Assembly (NCBI GenBank): GCA_910584495.1
Contig: CAJUAR010000024.1
Span: 1-35,897, forward strand
Origin: an uncultured Muribaculaceae bacterium
GTDB lineage: Bacteria; Bacteroidota; Bacteroidia; Bacteroidales; Muribaculaceae
DNA: 35,897 nt
Direction of reading: 5' to 3'
Of this stretch, positions 1 to 7,529 are shown in pieces. How positions within the stretch are numbered: position 1 is the first letter of the stretch; each line of letters starts with the position of its first letter. Under the pieces are notes generated by a model that did not search any database, was not told the origin of the DNA, and worked only from the letters and a program-made list of their open reading frames with translations. A program made the position numbers and the translations under genes.

Positions 1-2
1 TT

Positions 3-299
3 GTCGGAGCCGCTTGGTCAAGAAATGGCTGTTCATACGGGAAAGTGGATGATACAATACCTGAACTGGCAATATCTTTATATCCTGAATATAGAAATAA
101 AGGCATCGGAAGTCGTCTGTTGACTCTGTTGCTGGAAACCTTGATTGAAAAGGGGGTTGACAAAGTTTCGCTATCTGTTGACAAGGCCAATTATGCAGTA
201 AAGATGTATCGTAAGTCTGGTTTCGTAACAATCGAAGAAAGAGAACTCGATTATTTAATGGTTAAAAACTTGAAAAATGACGAAAGTAATCGGAATTAA
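3..299 (+). CDS. GNAT family N-acetyltransferase, 5' end cut by window edge
   Basis: This is the C-terminal part of a GCN5-related N-acetyltransferase, which moves an acetyl group from acetyl-CoA to an amine; the substrate cannot be told. The reading frame is open to the left edge of the window, so the true start lies outside. A GTG at 45 could serve as a start but would remove conserved strands. The stretch ELAISLYPEYRNKGIGSRLL carries the acetyl-CoA pyrophosphate loop (R/Q-x-x-G-x-G/A pattern, here RNKGIG), followed by the typical helix, a strand with SLSV, and the A-V-x-M-Y-x-K-x-G-F motif near the C-terminus. Its last 23 bases overlap the next gene, so the two are probably co-transcribed. 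Family assignment is firm; function within the family is unknown. Confidence 0.85.
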   Translation, partial: VGAAWSRNGCSYGKVDDTIPELAISLYPEYRNKGIGSRLLTLLLETLIEKGVDKVSLSVDKANYAVKMYRKSGFVTIEERELDYLMVKNLKNDESNRN

Positions 300-849
300 C
301 GGAAGCTCACGTAAGAACGGCAACACGGTCATCATTATCGGTAAAGTCTTTGAAGAACTAAACAAAGAAGGCATTGAAACAGAACTGATACAATTAGCTG
401 ATTATGAGATTCAGCCATGCCGGGGATGTTTCGCCTGCAAAGGTCGTGGTAACTGTGTGTTTTCCAACGACGGTTTTGCGGAGATATTCAGCCGTATGGT
501 CGAGGCCCACGGCATAATACTCGGCTCTCCGGTCTATTCGGCAGATGTATCGGCAAAGATGAAAGCTGTTCTGGAGCGTGGAGGCGTTGTCGTAGCAACC
601 AATCCCGGACTTCTGCGTCATAAGGTCGGGGCTTCGGTTGCAGCAGTGCGTCGTGGAGGCGGAATGACAACTGTCGATACCATGAACCATTTTATGCTCA
701 ACAAGGAGATGATTGTTGTTGGCTCGACCTATTGGAATATGGTTTATGGCAAGAACATCGGTGATGTACTCAGCGATGACGAAGGTATGGCAAATATGCG
801 CAATCTTGGCGAGAACATGGCGTGGTTAATGAAAAGACTTTGTGAATGA
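277..849 (+). CDS. Flavodoxin-fold protein, iron-sulfur flavoprotein (Isf)-like NAD(P)H-dependent reductase
   Basis: A 190-residue flavodoxin-fold protein of the NADPH-dependent FMN reductase / Isf group, likely a cytoplasmic FMN-binding electron-transfer protein. The N-terminus IGINGSSRKNGNT is the FMN phosphate-binding loop, and GSPVYSADVSAKMKAVLER matches the second flavin-contact segment. Residues about 48-60 hold a compact cysteine cluster, C-x2-C-x2-C-x5-C, the arrangement that ligates a [4Fe-4S] cluster in archaeal and clostridial Isf proteins; cluster binding here is inferred. The start ATG lies inside the preceding acetyltransferase frame (23-base overlap) and the stop overlaps the next start by ATGA, so translation is probably coupled across three genes. 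The electron partner is unknown. Confidence 0.85.
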   Translation: MTKVIGINGSSRKNGNTVIIIGKVFEELNKEGIETELIQLADYEIQPCRGCFACKGRGNCVFSNDGFAEIFSRMVEAHGIILGSPVYSADVSAKMKAVLERGGVVVATNPGLLRHKVGASVAAVRRGGGMTTVDTMNHFMLNKEMIVVGSTYWNMVYGKNIGDVLSDDEGMANMRNLGENMAWLMKRLCE

Positions 850-1415
850 TTCCGATAAATATCCTTTGCATAACCAATCGCAACGAATTTCGTAATTGGC
901 TGATGAACAACAGCGGCACGGAAAAGGAGTGTTGGATTGCCGTGAAACGGGGCAAGATACCACCGGAGGATGCCTTGTGGTATCTTGATGCCGTTGAAGA
1001 GGCTTTATGCTTTGGTTGGATAGATTCGACAGTCAAGAATGTGGATGGTGTTACGCTCCAGCGTTTCGGACCGCGAACCAAAAACGGGCGATGGACTGAA
1101 CTGAACAAAGAGCGTTGCCGACGGCTTGAACGCCTCGGTCTTATGACCGACAGAGGACGCTTAGTTTGCCCGAATATTGATGCCGAATTTGTAATTATGC
1201 CAGAAATAGTTACCGTTTTTAAAGCTCGTCCGATAGCATGGAAGAATTTTTGCGGTTTTCCGCCGCTGTATCAAAGGGTGAGGATTGACAATATTCAGAG
1301 AGTAGTTTCAAAGCCTGAATTGTATGAAAGTCGGCTTATGAAACTTATAGAAGCGAGTGAACGAAATGAAATGATAGGAGACTGGCACGATTGCGGACGA
1401 CTGTTGGATTATTAG
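846..1415 (+). CDS. YdeI/OmpD-associated family protein
   Basis: A 189-residue protein of the YdeI/OmpD-associated family (also named bacteriocin-protection proteins). The N-terminal half has the usual family features: an FRNWL segment, then CWIAVKRGK, then ALCFGWIDSTVK, and further on RFGPRTKNGRWTELN, which resembles the conserved F-x-P-R-x-x-x-S-x-W-S/T motif. The C-terminal part, with AWKNFCGFPPLYQRVRIDNI, matches the usual helical tail. The molecular function of the family is not established. The start overlaps the preceding stop as ATGA, marking the third gene of a coupled cluster. The final codons run to a TAG at 1413. Family identity is well supported; the role is unknown. Confidence 0.8.
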   Translation: MIPINILCITNRNEFRNWLMNNSGTEKECWIAVKRGKIPPEDALWYLDAVEEALCFGWIDSTVKNVDGVTLQRFGPRTKNGRWTELNKERCRRLERLGLMTDRGRLVCPNIDAEFVIMPEIVTVFKARPIAWKNFCGFPPLYQRVRIDNIQRVVSKPELYESRLMKLIEASERNEMIGDWHDCGRLLDY

Positions 1416-1763
1416 TATCATAATCCAACAAAAAGAAGGTGTGCTTTACATTGAGATTCCACCTCGTCCTCTCTCAATCTGACCTTCCGCAGCATCGCCA
1501 ACCTCATTGAGTGTATGGCGATGTTTATTTCGTCAAAGGGCTGTCAGTGTTCCGCATAGTCAAAGAGCCATGCACCGACCGCTTTCAAAGTTAATTCCGC
1601 TGTAGGTCTACAACTTTCAGCGGCTTTATTTTATAATACATACAAAAACACCTACAAATAGCCTGACAATCCAAGCCCCATACAAATGGGTCAGTATCAT
1701 GGAAAATCAAAAAGGAGGGAAGATAATATCTTCAGAAATCAGCACTTGCGAAACTTAAATAAT
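1416..1763. other. Intergenic stretch without a convincing gene
   Basis: This 348-base gap separates a plus-strand gene from a convergent minus-strand gene. It contains a terminator-like hairpin at 1597-1623. On the minus strand, positions 1627 down to 1418 read as about 69 codons of protein-like composition with one internal TGA (near 1530), which might be a gene remnant, but this length with one stop could arise by chance. A 19-codon open frame begins at 1699. An AAAGGAGGG stretch at 1711-1719 resembles a ribosome binding site but has no gene behind it. Confidence 0.5.
1597..1635 (+). terminator. Possible rho-independent terminator after the YdeI-like gene
   Basis: CCGCTG (1597-1602) pairs with CAGCGG (1618-1623), with an inner GTAG/CTAC pairing in the loop, and is followed on the plus strand by the T-rich run CTTTATTTTAT. 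It lies about 180 bases after the YdeI-like stop, so it may end that transcript. The stem is short, hence modest confidence. Confidence 0.4.
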
Positions 1764-2354
1764 TTAACTATCCAAGAGGTTTAAACTGAATTTCTTTATG
1801 ACACGGCAGGGGTTTCCTACGGCAACACAATAAGGTGGTATATCATGCGTTACGACGCTTCCTGCACCAATTGTAACTCCGTCTCCTATGTTTACTCCGG
1901 GCAGGATAATGCTACCACCGCCAATCCACACATTCTTTCCAATATTGACCGGTGCGGTGAGTGATTTCCAAAAGTTACTGTCTTTACCCAAGCGTTCCTG
2001 TGGTATGGTGGAATGGAAAACTGTGTAGATATGCACTCCCGGGCCTATGCCGGAATAATCTCCGATGGTTATCTTATTGCAATCTAAAAAGACACAGTTC
2101 ATGTTTATTTCCACGTTTTTGCCGATGTGAATGTTTTCACCGTAGTCAACGAAGATTGGAGCTGAAATCCACACGTTTTCGCCCCTCGAACCGATTAACT
2201 CGTCGAGCAGTGCAGAAAGCCTTTCCGCATTGTCTGACGGAGTATTGTTATATTCTCTCTGCAACTGTTTGGCAAGGTGCCATCTGGTTATTAGTTCTGT
2301 GTCTCCGCAATCATAAGGCTCACCCGATAGCATTTTTTCTTTTTCTGTACGCAT
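1764..2354 (-). CDS. Sugar O-acetyltransferase, maltose/galactoside acetyltransferase type
   Basis: A 196-residue acetyl-CoA-dependent O-acetyltransferase of the Maa/LacA/NodL group, cytoplasmic, acting on a free sugar or glycoside whose identity is not visible. The first 55 residues form the Mac domain (MRTEKEKMLSGEPYD at the start, then a helical segment). The rest is a left-handed parallel beta-helix of hexapeptide repeats, with NIHIGKNVEINMNC, then the catalytic His region YTVFHSTIPQERLG, and later turns of the type V-W-I-G-G-G-S-I-I-L-P-G-V-N-I-G and SVVTHDIPPYCVAVGNPCRVIKK. Full length for the family. It stands alone between a convergent neighbour and a broken gene on the same strand; no clear promoter was found upstream. 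Confidence 0.92.
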   Translation of the reverse strand: MRTEKEKMLSGEPYDCGDTELITRWHLAKQLQREYNNTPSDNAERLSALLDELIGSRGENVWISAPIFVDYGENIHIGKNVEINMNCVFLDCNKITIGDYSGIGPGVHIYTVFHSTIPQERLGKDSNFWKSLTAPVNIGKNVWIGGGSIILPGVNIGDGVTIGAGSVVTHDIPPYCVAVGNPCRVIKKFSLNLLDS

Positions 2355-2384
2355 ATCTTCACAATTATTATATCTGAAATCAAA

Positions 2385-2739
2385 TTATGATTTATCTAGT
2401 GGGAAACGTTGGTTTGAGCGATAAACCGAAATGCTTGTGTTTACATCTTTACCTCCAACTCGACCATATACTTTTAAAGTGGCTCGAGCGCCTAAAAAGC
2501 CAAACGGTAATTCTTCATCCGACAAAAATGCCTCTGCCATTCTTCTTCTGAAAAACACTGTTGATTCCTCAGAAATAACGGGCTCTATGACAGTTTTTTA
2601 AAGTGGAATGGTCAATCCCAAGCCTTATGCCTCTATCATCTAACGCGTCCACCGCATTTTGCAGAGCGACATCTAACGTCTTTCTGCTCTTCTTATCCTC
2701 AGACTGCCAAGAAAAGAACAATTTGTATTGACGGTTCAT
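2385..2739 (-). pseudogene. Broken TIR-like (FFSWQS-type) protein gene with internal deletion
   Basis: Reading from an ATG at 2739, 56 codons give MNRQYKLFFSWQSEDKKSRK and, further on, GIRLGIDHSTLKN, then stop at 2569. This resembles the N-terminus of a widespread TIR-like/nucleotide-binding family in Bacteroidetes whose members begin with a Y-x-(I/L)-F-F-S-W-Q-S strand. A second segment in another frame (about 2590 down to a TAA at 2385) reads EESTVFFRRRMAEAF and onward without stops. The two pieces look like the head and a later part of one protein joined by an internal deletion with a frameshift. The start lies 5 bases after the end of the broken AlbA_2 gene, so they once formed an operon. 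Family recognition is from memory of the motif; the broken state is seen directly. Confidence 0.6.
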
Positions 2740-2743
2740 AATA

Positions 2744-3950
2744 TCAGTTGATGTTATTCTTCACAATTACCCACATTCCGTCATTATCCTTACCTTCATG
2801 CTTCAGAACTCCGACCTTCTGTAAAGCAGAAAGGTCGCGTTCGATGGTGCGCTGGCTCACCGATAATATCTCCGACATTTGCTTGCCGGTGATTGTCGGA
2901 GACTCTTTGATGAGATTAAGAATTCTCTGCTGACGCTCAGTGAGTTTCGTCTCCGACACGTCTCCGTCTTGGTCTCCGACATTCGTGGTGTCGGTGGAGG
3001 CATAAATGATGGTCTGAAACTGGGTTGGGGTTGATTTGAATTTGGGCTTCAATTCGTCCCTGTACCCATCCAATGCCTTAGTCTCGTTGCAGATGCGTGT
3101 TAGTCCACTGCCTCGTTTCTCCATATAGTCAAGCTGGGCCATCACATTTGCAAGGATAGGATTACGCCTTTCGGAAGAAACATCTGCGATGTCTAAGTCC
3201 TGGATTAGCATACCATTATACATTCCGCCAGGGGATGTGACAGTGAGACGGTCATCGTAGATGTCAGTTACCGGTGAACTCTGCATCATTGATGGCTTCA
3301 CCCTTTTCCGTTCCGTCCCAACGTGTGCAGTATAGGCGAGATTGCCACAATGGACAGTCATCGGCAAACAATGCGCCTGCATTCGTAAGGTTACCAGTAC
3401 TGGTTACCAGCCCAAACGATAATAGATACTTCTTGTCCCATTCTTGTTTGGTGCGGTCTTTGAAGGTGTTCGCTAATATCGTGAAAGCATTGTCTTCAAC
3501 CTTATAATCCGTATGAAGGGAATCGTAAGTTTTATTAGAACCTTTCAGTACCAAGCGTACCATTTGCTCTGCCGTGGCAGGAAGACTCTCATCACCAACA
3601 CGGACAAAGGCTATGCGCTGACCATCCCCAACGTAGTAATATGGCGTGTAATGCCCGGCAATGACTTTGAGTTGCAAGATATGCAAGTCCTTCATATCAT
3701 GCGGAATCATTTCCACCTCTGGCAGAGGATCCATGTAATCACGAATCTTAGTACTGATAGCTTCGCAAACATGCTGAACATCATCAAGATCTTTGACTAT
3801 ACCATCATTATCTATGCCAAAGAAAAGAGAACCACCCATGCCGTTGGCAAAAGCACTTACACTCTTCAACCAACTCTTAGGTTTCTTTTCTTCAAGCATC
3901 ACCTTGAAATCGTATGCGGTACATTCTGCTATCAGAGCCTTAAATTCCAT
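2744..3950 (-). pseudogene. Broken AlbA_2 (Schlafen-type) / ATPase / winged-helix regulator gene
   Basis: The gene begins at 3950 with MEFKALIAECTAYDFKVMLE and contains an AlbA_2 domain (about residues 10-130: DFK, SAFANGMGGSLFFGI and the FVRVGDESLPAT segment). The frame ends soon after INDAEFTGN near 3264. The continuation is in another frame from about 3280: DIYDDRLTVTSPGG, then the ATPase-like end of the HATPase_c_4 region (EKRGSGLTRI), and a C-terminal helix-turn-helix (TERQQRILNLIKES, later SVSQRTIERDLSALQKVGVL) to a stop at 2744. Intact relatives have some 50-65 residues between these pieces, including a conserved E-A-L-x-N-x-x-x-H-R-D-Y segment that is absent here. So the gene carries an internal deletion plus frameshift at about 3271-3280. 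Such proteins are regulators or defence-linked factors; this one is probably dead. Confidence 0.8.
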
Positions 3951-3977
3951 TCTATAAGATATTCTCGTTTTATTCTA

Positions 3978-3985
3978 CAAAGATA
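3978..3985 (-). promoter_or_regulatory. Possible -7 promoter element for the broken AlbA_2 gene
   Basis: On the minus strand these bases read TATCTTTG, a match to the Bacteroidetes -7 element TAnnTTTG, 28 bases before the start codon. No good TTTG element is seen at the expected distance further upstream, so the promoter is only partly supported. Confidence 0.35.
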
Positions 3986-4140
3986 CACATTTTTATTGAG
4001 AAGGCGGTCTAGTTACAACTGCTGAAAATCACAGCGATAAAAAAGATAAAGCCTAACAACTAAAATTTCATACGTAAGCTTGCAAAATTATTCTTCCTCA
4101 CTGAAATTTCGGCTTAATCTGAACAGATAATTCAATATGA

Positions 4141-4869
4141 TTATTCAAAGTCCAACGATACACGTGTATACACGCTCTCATAGCGAATCAAAAGTCTGAC
4201 ATCCGGCTGATGGCTGGATATATACGGATATGTTATCACTATCTGATTCTCTTTTATCTCGAATTCGAGTTCATCAGTTAGGTTATGATATCCATCTGTG
4301 AAATAGGCGTCTACATTATTGTCAATATGGCAGCCTTTGGCGAACGTGAATGTCGCTTTTCCTTTACCGTATCCGTCATTCTGATGGGTTCCGGAGACTT
4401 GACCGTCCCATTCGGGAAGCTGTTTGATTTCAGGATAACACTCGGTATAGCTGACTTTTACTCCGGCAATATCCTTGTCTTTATCGTAAATCCAAGAATC
4501 AACATAAACGTTGTAGTAGTTGGTGTTGACAGGAAGAGCCCGTTCTCCGGCAACCTTCTGAACCTTGTTGGCAAGAACAATCTGGTAGAAATTGCCGGGC
4601 GTAACCGCAATTTCCTGGGCAAGCTGGGACAGATTTGGGTTCTTATCGAAACTTCCTTTTCTGCCGAGGTCGGCAATTCCGCAATTATACGATGTGAAGT
4701 TATTGGAAGCATTAACAAAGACATCCGAACCTCCAATGGTAGTTTCACTGTCTCCAATCGTCATGTTTAAGGAGATTGCATTAGCCGGCTTTTTCGGTTC
4801 ATCGTCATCACTACATGAAACGGCAGTGATTGCAAGGAAAGACAATAACGCGATTATAAGTTTGTTCAT
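4141..4869 (-). CDS. Outer-membrane (probably surface-exposed) lipoprotein, possibly DUF5036
   Basis: A 242-residue lipoprotein of unknown role. The N-terminus is a signal peptide with lipobox ending at Cys19 (TAVSC); the residues after the cysteine are SDDDE, which fits the acidic lipoprotein export signal that sends Bacteroidetes lipoproteins to the cell surface. The mature part is rich in beta-strand patterns and aromatic residues (YYNVYVDSWIYDKDKD, YGKGKATFTFAKGC) and lacks an enzyme motif. The general look matches small Bacteroides lipoproteins filed as DUF5036, but that is from memory. It is a single gene: a TAnnTTTG element lies just upstream, and its 3' end faces an AT-rich gap of 190 bases before the broken AlbA_2 gene. 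Confidence 0.75.
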   Translation of the reverse strand: MNKLIIALLSFLAITAVSCSDDDEPKKPANAISLNMTIGDSETTIGGSDVFVNASNNFTSYNCGIADLGRKGSFDKNPNLSQLAQEIAVTPGNFYQIVLANKVQKVAGERALPVNTNYYNVYVDSWIYDKDKDIAGVKVSYTECYPEIKQLPEWDGQVSGTHQNDGYGKGKATFTFAKGCHIDNNVDAYFTDGYHNLTDELEFEIKENQIVITYPYISSHQPDVRLLIRYESVYTRVSLDFE

Positions 4870-4926
4870 TCTTTTTTACTTACTATTTCTCTAAAAATAT
4901 TACGGACAGGCCATGCCTATCCGCTG

Positions 4927-4934
4927 CAAAGTTA
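4927..4934 (-). promoter_or_regulatory. -7 promoter element before the lipoprotein gene
   Basis: The minus strand reads TAACTTTG, a full match to TAnnTTTG, 57 bases before the lipoprotein start. The nearest upstream TTTG-like element is 23 bases away, slightly too far. It sits just beyond the end of the dihydrouridine synthase gene, so the lipoprotein is likely transcribed on its own. Confidence 0.5.
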
Positions 4935-4956
4935 GCAAACAATCGTCAAAAAGTTG

Positions 4957-5988
4957 TCAAATAGTCTCGGGAATTTCTGCCGGGATCTGAATATCGCTCC
5001 CGGCCCCTTGAAAGTGATGGGATAGTGTGGCGCTGAGCATGAACAGGTTGCTGATTTCGGCCAGGGCAGATTCATACTTCGGAACGGAATTGGCTTTTTT
5101 GATGGCCTTTGCAGCTTTGCTACCGATGGCCTCGGCGTGATACTCCCAGAAAGGTTTGATTTTTGACAGAATCTGGGCATCACCGTGCAATCGAGCCTTG
5201 TAACTGTCGTAGATGGCATCATGGAGAGCCATTGTCGTGACGAGACACCGGTTTGAATCCCATCTTTCTCCGCTGCGCCATTCAGCGAAGAGCGATGGGC
5301 GAGAGAGCAGACCTCTGCCGGCCATGACACCGTAGATTCCGGGGAAAGCATGAATAATCTTGTCGATATCGTCGGGAGTTGTGATATTGCCGTTGAACAC
5401 CATCGGATGGACCGACTTGTCCATAAGCGCGGCGAACTCGTCCATTGCAAGTTCGCCGTCATACTGCTGTGCGGCAGTGCGCGGATGCACTGTGAGATGA
5501 GTCAGCGGCATAGAGTTTATAATGTCTATTATGTCGCGCCACTGCGAAACATCGCTCACACCAAGTCGCATTTTTACAGAGAACTGCACATGGGCATAAC
5601 GCCGGCGCATGTCCTGAGCCAGCTCCTCAAGCACTGCGGGAGCTGCGAGGAGTGCCGCACCACGTCCATGTTTGACCTGCGGAACAAACGGACAACCCAT
5701 GTTGATGTCGATTTGACGGTAGCCGGCAGCCAAAACCGTGTCGGCCAGAATTCTCAGCTCGCAGCAGTCACGTAATATCACCTGTGGCACCGCAGGGACA
5801 GGTCCAAAATTGAGCGTAGAAGAGAGTTCGCGCAGGTCCTTGTTGCGGACAGCGCCTTTTTCCACCCGCAGAAAAGGAATGAAACAGGCATCAGCACCGC
5901 CATACATCAAAGCATGGTGGTGTCGCCATTCGGCTTCGGTATAGCCCTGCAAAGGAGCGGCATATAGGCGTAAGTGAGTATTTTCCAA
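4957..5988 (-). CDS. tRNA-dihydrouridine synthase
   Basis: A 343-residue FMN enzyme that reduces uridines in the D-loop of tRNA. The N-terminal TIM-barrel is clear: APLQGYTE at residues 11-18 (flavin-binding strand), PQVILRD near 68-74, and DINMGCPFVPQVKHGRGAAL at 94-113 with the catalytic cysteine Cys99 in the N-x-G-C-P motif. VKMRLG near 138 supplies the active-site lysine, LTVHPRT the next strand, and NGNITTPDD and GVMAGRGLLSRP the phosphate-binding loops. The C-terminal region is helical as in Dus proteins. Which uridine position it modifies cannot be told. The upstream intergenic region (5989-6201) is shared with the divergent upp gene and includes a minus-strand TAACTTTG at 6054-6061. 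Confidence 0.93.
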   Translation of the reverse strand: MENTHLRLYAAPLQGYTEAEWRHHHALMYGGADACFIPFLRVEKGAVRNKDLRELSSTLNFGPVPAVPQVILRDCCELRILADTVLAAGYRQIDINMGCPFVPQVKHGRGAALLAAPAVLEELAQDMRRRYAHVQFSVKMRLGVSDVSQWRDIIDIINSMPLTHLTVHPRTAAQQYDGELAMDEFAALMDKSVHPMVFNGNITTPDDIDKIIHAFPGIYGVMAGRGLLSRPSLFAEWRSGERWDSNRCLVTTMALHDAIYDSYKARLHGDAQILSKIKPFWEYHAEAIGSKAAKAIKKANSVPKYESALAEISNLFMLSATLSHHFQGAGSDIQIPAEIPETI

Positions 5989-6053
5989 GTAAAAATAAAA
6001 AAAGACCTAGATTTTTATATTGACGGGAGGCACATCGTCATTGCATCATCCAT

Positions 6054-6061
6054 CAAAGTTA
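6054..6061 (-). promoter_or_regulatory. -7 promoter element for the dihydrouridine synthase gene
   Basis: The minus strand reads TAACTTTG, matching TAnnTTTG, about 66 bases before the start codon. A T-rich stretch rather than an exact TTTG lies at the expected distance upstream. It faces away from the upp promoter in the same gap. Confidence 0.45.
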
Positions 6062-6124
6062 GCGAAAAATTCCGAAAAAACCACCCATTGTCATGTCTAT
6101 AAATAGCTTCACCGCCGGCTAATG

Positions 6125-6155
6125 TTGCTCAACTTGAATAAAAGTTGTACCTTTG
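6125..6155 (+). promoter_or_regulatory. Bacteroidetes-type promoter of upp
   Basis: TTG at 6125-6127 and TACCTTTG at 6148-6155 are separated by 20 bases, the usual spacing for the Bacteroidetes housekeeping sigma factor. Transcription would begin near 6162, leaving a leader of about 40 bases before upp. It probably drives upp, both FKBP genes and the SNF2-like gene. Confidence 0.7.
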
Positions 6156-6201
6156 CACAAACCGATAGGCCCTTGCGGTCGTTATTGCAATAGCACAAGA
6201 T

Positions 6202-6855
6202 ATGAAAGTCCATAATTTTGCCCTCCACCCATCGCTGGTCAGCCAGTATCTGGCTGAGATGCGCGATATTGCCGTGCAGACCGACCGTCTGCGCTTTCGC
6301 CGCAACCTTGAACGTATCGGCGAGATATTTGCTTACGAGATAAGCAAAGACCTGCACTATGCCAAGCGCGATGTGCGCACACCGCTTGGTGTCGATGCCG
6401 AATGTGATGTCATTGACGAGAAAATTGTCCTTGCCACCATCTTCCGTGCGGGAGTGCCTTTCCATCAGGGCTTTCTGCGCTACTTCGACGATGCTGAGAA
6501 TGCCTTTGTTTCGGCCTATCGCAAATATAAGGAGAAAGAGAACTTCGAAATCTGCATCGAATATCTTGCCTCTCCATGCCTCGATGGCAAAACGCTCATA
6601 CTCTGCGATCCCATGCTTGCCACCGGAGCCTCGATGGAGCTGAGCTACAAGGCTTTGCTCACCAAGGGAACACCTGCCAAGCTGCACATTGCCTCGGTGA
6701 TTGCCTCGAAGAAGGCCGTAGATTACCTCAAGGACATCATGCCCGATGATGCCGAGCTATGGGTGGGAGTAATCGACGACAAAATCAACGCCCACAGCTA
6801 CATTGTTCCGGGCCTTGGCGATGCCGGCGACCTGGCCTACGGCACAAAAGAATAA
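6202..6855 (+). CDS. upp: Uracil phosphoribosyltransferase
   Basis: A 217-residue cytoplasmic enzyme of pyrimidine salvage that joins uracil to PRPP to give UMP. The PRPP-binding loop is seen at residues 134-144 (LCDPMLATGAS), and FRAGVPFHQGFL at 81-92 corresponds to the conserved R-A-G motif. The C-terminal uracil-binding part has the pattern Y-I-V-P-G-L-G-D-A-G-D, as in the family. The length is close to the Escherichia coli enzyme. It is the first gene after a strong promoter; a 32-base gap leads to the first FKBP gene, so the genes are likely co-transcribed although their functions are unrelated. Confidence 0.95.
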   Translation: MKVHNFALHPSLVSQYLAEMRDIAVQTDRLRFRRNLERIGEIFAYEISKDLHYAKRDVRTPLGVDAECDVIDEKIVLATIFRAGVPFHQGFLRYFDDAENAFVSAYRKYKEKENFEICIEYLASPCLDGKTLILCDPMLATGASMELSYKALLTKGTPAKLHIASVIASKKAVDYLKDIMPDDAELWVGVIDDKINAHSYIVPGLGDAGDLAYGTKE

Positions 6856-6887
6856 CTACTGCATAAAGAAACATAAAACTCTAAAAT

Positions 6888-7511
6888 ATGGATACAACAA
6901 ATTTCGACCGTCTGAGCTATGCCCTGGGCTTGAGCATGGGGCATAATTTCAAGGCCTCAGGCATCGACAAAATTGCCGTGGGCGACTTTGCCGACGGCGT
7001 GGCAGCCGTCTACAACGGCGACAAGCCCAAAATGACTTTTGAAGAAGCAAAAGCCGAAGTTAACCGATTCTTTACCGAACTTCAGGCAAAACAGCAGCAG
7101 CAGGCTGCCGCCATGGCCGAACTCAACGAAAAAGCCGGCAAGGAATTCCTCGAAGTCAACGGCAAGCGCCAGGAAGTTAAGACCACACCCTCAGGCCTTC
7201 AATATGAAGTGCTCGCCGAAGGCAGCGGCGACAGCCCCGAAGCACAGGACCAGGTTACCGTTCACTACACCGGCAAGCTCATCGACGGCACCGTGTTCGA
7301 TTCGAGCGTGGAACGCGGCGAGCCGGCAACGTTCGGTGTCACACAGGTGATTCCCGGCTGGGTGGAAGCCCTGCAGATGATGAAACCGGGAGCCAAGTGG
7401 CGTCTGTTCATACCATCGGCTCTGGCCTACGGCCCCCAAGGTGCCGGCGGCGTGATCGGCCCCAACCAGACCCTTATTTTCGATGTCGAACTTCTTGCAG
7501 TAAAAAAATAA
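6888..7511 (+). CDS. FKBP-type peptidyl-prolyl cis-trans isomerase, FklB-like
   Basis: A 207-residue prolyl isomerase. Residues 1-85 form the helical dimerisation domain of the FKBP22/FklB type (SYALGLSMGHNFKASGID at the start, then a Gln-rich coiled helix). Residues about 100-206 form the FKBP domain: TTPSGLQYEVL, VTVHYTGKLIDGTVFDSS, VIPGWVEALQMMKPG, and ALAYGPQGAGGVIGPNQTLI before FDVELL. No signal peptide is visible, so it is cytoplasmic, unlike its neighbour downstream, which carries a lipoprotein leader. The two genes are 18 bases apart and look like a duplication with different targeting. Confidence 0.94.
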   Translation: MDTTNFDRLSYALGLSMGHNFKASGIDKIAVGDFADGVAAVYNGDKPKMTFEEAKAEVNRFFTELQAKQQQQAAAMAELNEKAGKEFLEVNGKRQEVKTTPSGLQYEVLAEGSGDSPEAQDQVTVHYTGKLIDGTVFDSSVERGEPATFGVTQVIPGWVEALQMMKPGAKWRLFIPSALAYGPQGAGGVIGPNQTLIFDVELLAVKK

Positions 7512-7529
7512 TCCTATAGGACAAAAGAT

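Noticed and set aside
1699..1758. A 19-codon frame and an AAAGGAGGG stretch resembling a ribosome binding site
   Set aside because: The GGAGG lies inside the tiny frame and no gene follows it; Bacteroidetes rarely use such sites.
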